Assembly (NCBI GenBank): GCA_035716005.1
Contig: DASTKG010000159.1
Location: forward strand, 1 to 17,519
Length of the DNA stretch: 17,519 bases
DNA from: SZUA-252 sp035716005
GTDB lineage: Bacteria > Eisenbacteria > RBG-16-71-46 > SZUA-252
Reading direction: 5' to 3'
Shown here: positions 8,473 through 14,686 of the stretch, piece after piece
Layout: each line of letters begins with the position of its first letter
Position numbering within the stretch: the stretch's first letter is position 1
Translations under genes and position numbers: made by a program
The notes under the pieces: model-generated
Told to the model about the DNA's origin: nothing
The model's database searches: none
Seen by the model: only the letters and a program-made list of their open reading frames with translations

Positions 8473-8501
8473 AGTCTCCGGCGGTGCCGCGCGGGTGTCA
8501 A
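8473..8501 (-). promoter_or_regulatory. Sigma-70-type promoter of the flippase gene, leaderless type
   Basis: On the minus strand TTGACA (8501-8496) is followed by a 17-base spacer and GAGACT (8478-8473), then 8 bases to the ATG at 8464. The -35 is a perfect consensus match at ideal spacing. The -10 is imperfect but resembles TAGACT and TAGTCT used by two other genes here. Initiation about 7 bases after the -10 would give essentially no leader. Confidence 0.6.
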
Positions 8502-8510
8502 TCGCGCATG

Positions 8511-8519
8511 TGCTATCGT
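8511..8519 (+). promoter_or_regulatory. Extended -10 promoter of the second glycosyltransferase operon
   Basis: TGCTATCGT is an extended -10 ending 11 bases before the ATG at 8531, with no Shine-Dalgarno between. The predicted leader is about 3-5 bases. It shares the 66-base divergent gap with the flippase promoter, whose -35 lies 10 bases away. No convincing -35 is seen on this strand. Confidence 0.45.
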
Positions 8520-8530
8520 TCGCCCTCGCC

Positions 8531-9580
8531 ATGATCGTCGATTCCCCGACCGGCGCGTCGACCGCGTCGACCCCGCCGGCCTCGCCGCCGAGCGAACCGC
8601 TCGTGAGCGTGCTTCTGGCCGTCCGCGACGGCGCCCGCTTCCTCCCCGCCGCGCTTCGAAGCCTCGACGCCCAGAGCTACCGGCCGATCGAGCTCGTGGC
8701 CGTGGACGACGGATCGACCGACGAGACCGGCGAGCTGCTTCGCGCGTTCGCCGCCACGCGCCCTTGGGTGCGACTGCTCCGCGCGGAGGGGGTGGGGCCG
8801 GCGGGCGCCCGCGCGCTCGCCTTCCAAGCCTCCCGAGGCTCGGTGATCGCCGTTCACGACGCCGACGACGAATCCCGCCCCGATCGCCTCCGGATCCAGC
8901 TCGATTACCTGCGCGAGCATCCCGACGTCGGCGTGCTCGGTTCCGCGGCCGAGGTGATCGGGGAGGACGGGCGGCGCCTCGCCGCGTACCCGGTGCCGCT
9001 GGGCGACGGCGCCATCCGGCGCCTCCTTCGCCGGGCGCCGCCGTTCGTCCACGGCTCGGTGGCGATGCGTCGCGCGGTCTACGAAGCGGCCGGCGGCTAC
9101 CGCGCGCCGTTTCGCTGCGCGGAGGATTTCGATCTCTGGCTTCGGGTGCCGGCGGGCGTTCGGTTCGAGAACCTGCCCGAGGCGCTCTATCGCTGGCGCT
9201 CTCACGACGCGAACACCTTCTCCCGGCAGCGCGACCGCCACCTCTTCTTCGCCGCGGTGGCGAGGGAGTTCGCGGAGGAGCGGGCGTCGCGCGGGGGCGA
9301 TTCCGTCGCGCTCCTCGAGGCGTCCGCCGACGCGAACGCCTTTCTCGGCTCCTACGACCGCGCCGAGCGCGTGCAACTGAGGCTCGGCGAATCGCTCGTC
9401 CGCGAGGGGCGCACGGCGGACGCGCGGGAGCGCCTCCGCGCCGCGCTTCTCGCGCCGCGGACGTTCGCGGCCGCGGCGTGGTGGTGGGCGCTCTCCTGGC
9501 CCGTGGGGCTTCTGCCGCGCGCGCGCCGCGCCCGGCGGGCGCGGGTCGCGCCCCCGGCCCGGACGGAGCGGGGAGCGTGA
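8531..9580 (+). CDS. GT2 family glycosyltransferase
   Basis: A 349-residue GT-A transferase. After a Ser/Pro-rich N-terminus (about 1-22) come VSVLLAVRDGARFL (25-38), VAVDDGSTDET (56-66), GPAGARALA (89-97), the metal-binding HDADDESRPDRL (109-120) and FRCAEDFDLWLRV (about 194-206), whose ED pair is the usual catalytic-base position. These identify a GT2 enzyme of the type that adds one hexose or deoxyhexose to a lipid-linked glycan; the donor is unknown. The last about 100 residues are helical and basic and contain no membrane helix strong enough to call. The start codon sits 11 bases after a clear extended -10. Its stop overlaps the start of the next gene in GTGA, so the two are translationally coupled. 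Confidence 0.9.
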   Translation: MIVDSPTGASTASTPPASPPSEPLVSVLLAVRDGARFLPAALRSLDAQSYRPIELVAVDDGSTDETGELLRAFAATRPWVRLLRAEGVGPAGARALAFQASRGSVIAVHDADDESRPDRLRIQLDYLREHPDVGVLGSAAEVIGEDGRRLAAYPVPLGDGAIRRLLRRAPPFVHGSVAMRRAVYEAAGGYRAPFRCAEDFDLWLRVPAGVRFENLPEALYRWRSHDANTFSRQRDRHLFFAAVAREFAEERASRGGDSVALLEASADANAFLGSYDRAERVQLRLGESLVREGRTADARERLRAALLAPRTFAAAAWWWALSWPVGLLPRARRARRARVAPPARTERGA

Positions 9581-10605
9581 AGGTCCTCCTCGTCTCCGGC
9601 CTCGACCTCTCGCTTCCCGGCGGCGTCGAGACGCACCTGCGGGAGCTGGCCCGCGAGTTGACGGAGCGCGGCCACGAGGTGGCCGTCTACGGCTCGTGGT
9701 CGCGGCGGGAAGCGGGTCCGCCGCCGCCGCTCGTCGCGAGCGTGGAGCCGTCGCGCTACGACATCGTCCATCATCACGGGGGACGGTGGGACCGCTCCTG
9801 GGACGCGGGCGGCCGCTATCTCCGCACCTTTCATTTCTCCGTCGCGGGGAAGATGAGCGTCTACCTTCGCATGGGACGGCTTCGCACGCTGCTGAACCCG
9901 GGGAACTATCGCGCGCTGGCCGACGAGCGCGCCTCGCTCCGGCGCGGCTCGCGCCACATCGCCGTGGCGAACGGGGTGCGCGACGAGCTGGTTCGGTTCC
10001 ACAGGGCCGACCACCGCTCGCTCGTCGTCATTCCGAACGGCACCCGATTCGCCGCTCCGCGTGTCGGCCGCGACGAATGGCGCCGCCGGCACGGAATCGG
10101 CCCGGAGACGCCGGTCGTGCTCACGATCGGCCGCGCCGATTTCGTGAAGGGCCTCGACCTCTTCGAGCGCGCCTGGCGGATGCCGGGCGTTCGCCCGCCC
10201 GGCGCCCTCTGGGTGCAGGCCGGAGGCGCCCGCCCCTGGCGCGACGAGTCGCGGATCGTCACCGGCACGATCTCCCCCGAGGACGTGAACGAATGGATCC
10301 ACGCCGCCGACCTCGGGGCCTTCCCGTCGTATTACGAGGGATGCTCGCTCGCGCTGATCGACATGCTGGCGGGCAGGCTCTACGTCCTGAGCCACGCCGC
10401 CGGGGCGGCGCCGGAGCAGATCCGGACCGGCGAGAACGGCGAGTTCGTGGCCCGGCGCGCCGATGCCTGGGCCGCGGCCCTGGCGCGTTGCCTCGCCGCG
10501 CCTCCGCGGCCGACCTCCGTTCCCTCCGCGGAGGTCCACGGATGGCCGGCGATCGCGGCGCGGGTCGAGGGCGTCTATCGGGCGCTGCGCGGAGAGTCGG
10601 CGTAA
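9577..10605 (+). CDS. GT4 family glycosyltransferase
   Basis: A 342-residue GT-B transferase. The N-terminal domain opens with VKVLLVSGLDLSLPGGVETHL, the glycine-rich acceptor-side loop of GT4 enzymes, and contains ELTERGHEVAVYG. The C-terminal domain shows VVIPNGTRF, VVLTIGRADFVKGLDLF (the G-R-x-x-x-x-K-G donor-binding strand) and PSYYEGCSLALIDMLA. In the last, the EX7E motif is present as Glu254 and Asp262, a conservative change at the second acid. The GTG start at 9577 overlaps the previous stop in GTGA, with GGAG-like sequence (9565-9568) 8 bases upstream. Retaining transfer from a nucleotide sugar to the growing repeat unit is expected; donor and linkage cannot be read. Confidence 0.88.
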   Translation: MKVLLVSGLDLSLPGGVETHLRELARELTERGHEVAVYGSWSRREAGPPPPLVASVEPSRYDIVHHHGGRWDRSWDAGGRYLRTFHFSVAGKMSVYLRMGRLRTLLNPGNYRALADERASLRRGSRHIAVANGVRDELVRFHRADHRSLVVIPNGTRFAAPRVGRDEWRRRHGIGPETPVVLTIGRADFVKGLDLFERAWRMPGVRPPGALWVQAGGARPWRDESRIVTGTISPEDVNEWIHAADLGAFPSYYEGCSLALIDMLAGRLYVLSHAAGAAPEQIRTGENGEFVARRADAWAAALARCLAAPPRPTSVPSAEVHGWPAIAARVEGVYRALRGESA

Positions 10606-10627
10606 CGGCGCCGCCAGAGCCGGTTTC

Positions 10628-10636
10628 TGCTAGACT
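10628..10636 (+). promoter_or_regulatory. Extended -10 promoter before the TIGR03087-like transferase
   Basis: TGCTAGACT, an extended -10, ends 9 bases before the ATG at 10646 and no Shine-Dalgarno lies between, so the transcript would be leaderless or nearly so. It lies in the 40-base gap after the TAA of the upstream gene and could be an internal promoter within the second operon. No clear -35 is seen. Confidence 0.45.
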
Positions 10637-10645
10637 CCCGGCGCG

Positions 10646-11878
10646 ATGCGCATCCTCTTTCTAACCTCCCGCATGCCGACTCCTCCGGTGGGGGGCGATC
10701 GGTTCCGCGTTCATCACATTCTCCGCACGGCGGCCGAGGCCGGTCACCGAATCGACCTCGTGACGTTCGACGACGGACGGAGCGACGCCGCCGCGCTGCA
10801 GCCGCTTCGCCGTCTCACCTCGAGCATCGAGGTCGTGCCGATGTCGAAGCTCGAATCGTGGTGGATGGCCGCGCGCGCCCTTCCGAGCCGCGTGCCGCTC
10901 CAGGCGGCCTACTACCGCTCGGCCGAGATGAGCCGCCGGGTCGCGCGCGCGCTCGACGAGACCTCTCCCGACGTCGTCTACACGCATCTCTTCCGCATGG
11001 CGCCCTACGCGCTCGCGGCGCGGCCCCGGCGGGACGCGCGCTGGATCCTCGATTTCACCGACGTCATCTCCGCCGGCATCGCCCGCTCGCTCCCGTACCG
11101 CCGCGGCTTCCAGCAGTGGCTCTACCGCCTGGAAGGGGGCCGCATCGCGCGCTACGAGTCGCAGATCGCCCCGCGCTTCGACGAATGCTGGGTCATCAGC
11201 GAGGCGGAGGCGCTGGCGCTCGCGCGACTCGCTCCGAGGGCGCGCGTCCGGGTGGTGCCGAACGGCTTCGAGCCGGAACGCGTCGTGGCCGACGTCGCCC
11301 GCGAGCGGGCGCGGCTCCTCTTCTTCGGGAATCACGACGTGCTGCACAACGTCGACGCCGCGCGCTTTCTCGCGACCGACGTCCTTCCGGTCGTCCGCGA
11401 ATCCGTTCCGGAGGCCACGCTCGACATCGCGGGCAAGAGCTCGAACGTGGTCGACTCTCTCGCCCGACGCCCCGGGGTCCGCGTGCTCGGCTTCGTGCCC
11501 GATCTGGAGCGGGAGCTGAGCCGCGCCTCCCTCTTCGTCGCCCCGCATCGATTCGCGGCGGGCGTCCAGAACAAGGTGCTGCAGGCGCTCGGCGCGGGAA
11601 CGCCCGTGGTGACGACGCCCGTCGTCCTTCAGGGCCTCGCCCCGGCGCCGGACGACATCGTGCGCGTCGGTTCGGACGCCCGCTCGATCGCCGCCGAGAT
11701 CGTCGCGCTCCTGCGCGACCCGGCCGAAGCGGCGGCGCTCGGCCGGCGTGGGCGGGCGTGGGCGAGCGGCCGGTTCAGCTGGCGCGAGTCGCTCGAGGCG
11801 TTCGAGCGGGTCGCGCCGGCCCACGAGTCGGCGGAGCGCGCCTCCCGCGCGGCACGGCGCGCCGCCGTCGGCGCTTGA
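10646..11878 (+). CDS. GT4 glycosyltransferase, TIGR03087-like
   Basis: A 410-residue GT-B transferase opening with MRILFLTSRMPTPPVGGDRFR, which strongly resembles the N-terminus of the TIGR03087 group (sugar transferases associated with PEP-CTERM/EpsH1 exopolysaccharide systems). Further matches are the LDFTDVISAGIARSLPYRR region (about 134-152), the YRLEGGRIARYESQIAPRFD region and VRVVPNGFEPE. The C-terminal domain contains LLFFGNHDVLHNVDAARFL, FVPDLERELSRASLFVAPHRF and GVQNKVLQALGAGTPVV. Relatives usually read QNKVLEAMA at the last motif; here the glutamate is Gln313, so the usual donor-contacting acid is missing. The reading frame is otherwise intact. No exosortase or PEP-CTERM gene is visible in the window. 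The stop overlaps the next start in TTGA. Confidence 0.83.
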   Translation: MRILFLTSRMPTPPVGGDRFRVHHILRTAAEAGHRIDLVTFDDGRSDAAALQPLRRLTSSIEVVPMSKLESWWMAARALPSRVPLQAAYYRSAEMSRRVARALDETSPDVVYTHLFRMAPYALAARPRRDARWILDFTDVISAGIARSLPYRRGFQQWLYRLEGGRIARYESQIAPRFDECWVISEAEALALARLAPRARVRVVPNGFEPERVVADVARERARLLFFGNHDVLHNVDAARFLATDVLPVVRESVPEATLDIAGKSSNVVDSLARRPGVRVLGFVPDLERELSRASLFVAPHRFAAGVQNKVLQALGAGTPVVTTPVVLQGLAPAPDDIVRVGSDARSIAAEIVALLRDPAEAAALGRRGRAWASGRFSWRESLEAFERVAPAHESAERASRAARRAAVGA

Positions 11879-12906
11879 CCGGCGCGCCGCCGTTCCTCGA
11901 GGTCGCGCCGTTCTCCTTCGCGGCGGCGCTCCTTCTGACTCCGCTCGTGCGCTCGCTGGCGCGCGCGACCGGATATCTCGACCATCCCGACGAACGAAAG
12001 CCGCATCCCCACCCGACGCCGCTCCTCGGCGGCGTCGCGGTTTTCGGAGCGATGGTGATCGGCCCGCTCCTCTCGGCGGCGCTCCTGCGCGCCTCGCCGC
12101 CGATCTCCGCGCCGGCGCTCGGCGTCGTGCTCGGGGCGTCCCTCTCGCTCCTCCTCGGTCTGGTCGACGACAAGCGTCCCATGCGTCCCCTTGGAAAGTT
12201 GATGGGGCAGCTCGGCGCGGCCCTCTGTCTCGTCACATGGGGCGGCGCGAGCGGCTTCATGGCGAACCAGCCTCTGCTCGCGGCGATCGCGGTCGTGGGA
12301 GTGGTGGCCCTCCTGAACGCGGTGAACTTCCTCGACGCCATGGACGGCATCGTGAGCGCGGTCGCGCCGATCACGGGTCTCGGATTCGTGGCGCTCGCCC
12401 TGGTGCACGGCGCGCGCATCGATCTCCCGCTCGCCTGGGCCACGGTCGGCGCCGCCGCGGGTTTCCTCGTCTACAACGCGCCGCCCGCCCGCATCTTCCT
12501 CGGCGACGCGGGAAGCCACCTGATCGGCTTCGTGCTCGCGGCGCTCACGCTCCAGGCGATCGACTCCTCCTTCACGCCGCCGCACGTCGCGGCCGTCGTG
12601 GCGCTCGTGGCGTACCCCCTCTTCGACGTGATCTTCGTCGTCACCACGCGGCTCATCGGGGGGAGGGCGATCCACATCGGCGGCGTCGACCATTCGACGC
12701 ACCGCCTTAGTCGGATTTGTGGACGGTGGGGCACGCTGGGCGTCATCGCGGGCGCGACACTTGTCGGCGCCGGCGTCGGAGTCTGGCTCTGGGGGGTGAA
12801 AAGCGACACGCTCGCGGCCACCGTAGTTGCCTCTTTGGGGCTAGGATACGCCATTTTCGGCCTCTGGCTGGGACGCTCGCGTCTCACCCGGGGGTTCGAC
12901 ACTTGA
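11875..12906 (+). CDS. Polytopic polyprenyl-phosphate sugar-1-phosphate transferase (WecA/TagO/MraY family)
   Basis: A 343-residue membrane protein with about ten hydrophobic helices. The family motifs appear in order: DHPDERKPHPHPTPLLGG from Asp36, LVDDKRPM with Asp98-Asp99, NFLDAMDGI with Asp154 and Asp157, FLGDAGSH with Asp211, and GGVDHSTHRL with Asp272, His273 and His276. The enzymes transfer a HexNAc-1-phosphate from a UDP-sugar to undecaprenyl phosphate with magnesium. The DHSTHRL ending is that of the WecA/TagO-like branch rather than MraY of peptidoglycan synthesis. The only sensible start is TTG 11875, overlapping the previous stop as TTGA with no Shine-Dalgarno, so translation probably depends on coupling. 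It is the second initiating-type enzyme in this locus, next to the WcaJ-type enzyme at 3872. Confidence 0.9.
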   Translation: MTGAPPFLEVAPFSFAAALLLTPLVRSLARATGYLDHPDERKPHPHPTPLLGGVAVFGAMVIGPLLSAALLRASPPISAPALGVVLGASLSLLLGLVDDKRPMRPLGKLMGQLGAALCLVTWGGASGFMANQPLLAAIAVVGVVALLNAVNFLDAMDGIVSAVAPITGLGFVALALVHGARIDLPLAWATVGAAAGFLVYNAPPARIFLGDAGSHLIGFVLAALTLQAIDSSFTPPHVAAVVALVAYPLFDVIFVVTTRLIGGRAIHIGGVDHSTHRLSRICGRWGTLGVIAGATLVGAGVGVWLWGVKSDTLAATVVASLGLGYAIFGLWLGRSRLTRGFDT

Positions 12907-12931
12907 CAAACATTTTTTACAGATGTATCTT
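12903..12931 (+). promoter_or_regulatory. Strong sigma-70-type promoter of the sigma-54 activator gene
   Basis: TTGACA (12903-12908), a 17-base spacer and TATCTT (12926-12931) form the best promoter in the window. The -35 is built over the stop codon of the upstream gene (12904-12906). The surrounding 60 bases (12901-12960) are about 35% GC, far below the rest. Within the spacer and -10, TACA-GA-TGTA (12918-12927) is a small inverted repeat. Initiation near 12938 leaves a leader of about 55-60 bases, unlike the leaderless pattern elsewhere. Confidence 0.75.
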
Positions 12932-12934
12932 AAC

Positions 12935-12944
12935 CTTCCGGAAG
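12935..12944. promoter_or_regulatory. Palindrome at the predicted transcription start, possible operator
   Basis: CTTCCGGAAG is a perfect 10-base palindrome centred on the predicted start point (about 12938-12940) of the sigma-54 activator gene. That position suits a repressor site, perhaps for autoregulation. It is short, so chance occurrence is possible. Confidence 0.3.
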
Positions 12945-12985
12945 ATTGATTGGGGTATCACCTCCCGGGCGTTAACGAGCGAGGC

Positions 12986-12990
12986 AAGGA
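12986..12990 (+). promoter_or_regulatory. Shine-Dalgarno that decides the ATG of the sigma-54 activator
   Basis: AAGGA lies 4 bases before ATG 12995, with GAGG just upstream at 12981-12984. A TTG at 12950 is in frame but close to the predicted transcription start and has no such site, so 12995 is preferred. Confidence 0.5.
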
Positions 12991-12994
12991 CGCG

Positions 12995-14686
12995 ATGTCG
13001 CCAACTCCCGAGCCATTCGGCGAACCTATCCGAGAATCCGACACCAGCAGCGAGCGGGCCGAACGAGACCCCCTCGACCGGCTGAACGACGGCCTGTCGC
13101 AGTGGGAGCGCGAGCTCCTGGCGGAGCCGGCGTCGCAATCGCGCCCGCGAACCCCCCATCTCGGACGCTACAAAGACCTCCTCGACGCGAGCCGCTCGGT
13201 CACGGGCACGCTCGATCCGAACGAGCTCCTCCTTCGCGTCGTCGACGCCGTCATCCGCATCGCCGGCGCCGATCGCGGCTTCCTCATGCTCATGCACGAG
13301 GACGGGCGCCTCCAGTTCGAGATCGCGCGAAGCCGGGACGAGACGACGCTCCCGCCGAGCGAATTCCAGATCTCCTCGGGCATCGCCGAGGAAGCGGCGC
13401 ATCGCCGCGAAACGGTCTGGGTGCCGGACGCCGTCGGCTCGTCGCTCTTCCAGGACCGGAAGAGCGTGAAGGCCCTCTCGCTGCGCACCGTCGTGGCCAT
13501 TCCGATCCTGAACACGGGACGCGTCCTCGGCGTCCTCTACATCGACTCGCACTCCATCACGCACGAGTTCACGCCCGAGGACATCGCGCTCCTCGAGGGC
13601 TTCGCGGCGCAGGTGGCCATCGCGCTCGAGAACGCGCGCGTCCACGAATCGCTGCGGGACACGAAGAACCGGCTCGAGCTCGAGAATCTGAATCTTCGCC
13701 GCGCCCTGAAGGAGGACGTGCGCTACGGGCTCCTGGTGGGGCACAGCCCCGCCATGACGGCCGTCATCGAGCGGATCGAGCGCGTCATTCCGACGCAGGT
13801 CACCGTCCTCATCAACGGCGAGACGGGAACCGGCAAGGAAGTCGTGGCGCGCGCCGTGCATCTGAACGGACCCCGGAAGGACGAGAACTTCATCGCCGTG
13901 AACTGCGGCGCCGTCCCCGAGTCCCTGCTCGAGAGCGAGCTCTTCGGCTACAAGAAGGGCGCGTTCACGGGGGCGAACGAGGACCGCGTCGGGCTCTTCG
14001 AGGCCGCCGACAAGGGGACGCTCTTCCTCGACGAGGTCGGCGAGATGCCGGCGAGCCTTCAAGTGAAGCTTCTCCGCGTTCTGCAAGACAGCCACATCCG
14101 GCGCGTCGGGGATCCGGTCACGCGCAAGGTCGACATCCGCCTCATCGCGGCGACGAATCGAGATCTGCGCGCCGAGGTGGACGCCGGGCGCTTCCGCCAG
14201 GATCTCTTCTACCGCCTGAACGTCGTGCCGATCACGCTTCCGCCGCTGCGGGAGCGCGGCGACGACATCCTCCTCCTCGCGCAGCACTTCCTCGAGGCGT
14301 CGGCGAAGCGGCAGCGGAAGGAGATCCCGGGTCTCACGCCCGACGCGAGGGAGCTCCTCATGCGGCACCCCTGGCCCGGAAACGTCCGCGAGCTGGAGAA
14401 CGCGATGGAGCGGGCGATCGCCCTCTCCGACGAGGGCGTGCCCCTCGAGCCGCACCTCTTCGGCCTCGGCGCCTCGGTGGCGCGACGGTGGGACGGCCAG
14501 CACACGCTTCGCGAGACGATGGAGGCCGTGGAGGCCGAGACGATCCGCGAGGCGCTTCGCCACTGCGAGTCGAACGTCTCGCGGGCGGCGCGCGCGCTCG
14601 GCGTGAGCCGGCAGCATCTTCACAATCGAATGAACTTCCACGGGATCCGCCGCTCGCGGAACCTGAACGAATCCGCAGGGGCGTGA
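12995..14686 (+). CDS. Sigma-54-dependent transcriptional activator (GAF, AAA+, Fis-type HTH)
   Basis: A 563-residue bacterial enhancer-binding protein that uses ATP to open sigma-54 RNA polymerase promoters. After a charged, low-complexity N-terminus (1-55) comes a GAF sensory domain (about 62-215, ending near IALENARVHESL). The AAA+ domain follows with Walker A GETGTGKE from residue 275, the sigma-54-contacting GAFTGA at 322-327, Walker B LFLDEVGEM with Asp346-Glu347, the sensor segment RLIAATNRDL, and an arginine-containing FYRLNVVPI region. PWPGNVRELENAMERA is the conserved C-terminal lid. The Fis-type helix-turn-helix is SRAARALGVSRQHLHNRM (about 528-545). There is no receiver domain, so the GAF domain or a partner would sense the signal. 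All key motifs are intact. Its stop overlaps the next gene in GTGA. Its targets are not visible; no sigma-54 -24/-12 box was found upstream of the genes here. Confidence 0.95.
   Translation: MSPTPEPFGEPIRESDTSSERAERDPLDRLNDGLSQWERELLAEPASQSRPRTPHLGRYKDLLDASRSVTGTLDPNELLLRVVDAVIRIAGADRGFLMLMHEDGRLQFEIARSRDETTLPPSEFQISSGIAEEAAHRRETVWVPDAVGSSLFQDRKSVKALSLRTVVAIPILNTGRVLGVLYIDSHSITHEFTPEDIALLEGFAAQVAIALENARVHESLRDTKNRLELENLNLRRALKEDVRYGLLVGHSPAMTAVIERIERVIPTQVTVLINGETGTGKEVVARAVHLNGPRKDENFIAVNCGAVPESLLESELFGYKKGAFTGANEDRVGLFEAADKGTLFLDEVGEMPASLQVKLLRVLQDSHIRRVGDPVTRKVDIRLIAATNRDLRAEVDAGRFRQDLFYRLNVVPITLPPLRERGDDILLLAQHFLEASAKRQRKEIPGLTPDARELLMRHPWPGNVRELENAMERAIALSDEGVPLEPHLFGLGASVARRWDGQHTLRETMEAVEAETIREALRHCESNVSRAARALGVSRQHLHNRMNFHGIRRSRNLNESAGA

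Noticed and set aside
7460..8530. Apparent 357-codon N-terminal extension, in frame with the GT2 gene at 8531
   Set aside because: The extension is antisense to the flippase gene and has a charged Arg/Glu/Gly composition; the GT2 fold begins after the ATG at 8531, which has its own -10 element.
10858..11874. Apparent N-terminal extension of the WecA-like frame
   Set aside because: It is an out-of-frame reading of the TIGR03087-like gene; the membrane protein starts at TTG 11875.
11875..11903. TTGACC at 11875 as a -35 box for the WecA-like gene
   Set aside because: No -10-like hexamer lies 16-18 bases downstream, and any start there would fall inside the coding sequence; it is the TTG start/stop overlap.
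12907..12994. Riboswitch or small RNA in the AT-rich gap
   Set aside because: The gap is only 88 bases and is explained by a sigma-70 promoter, a short palindrome and a Shine-Dalgarno; no extended paired structure was seen.
13102..14682. Apparent long upstream extension of the methyltransferase frame through the sigma-54 activator
   Set aside because: This part is an out-of-frame reading of the activator and lacks methyltransferase motifs; the fold begins after the GTG at 14683.
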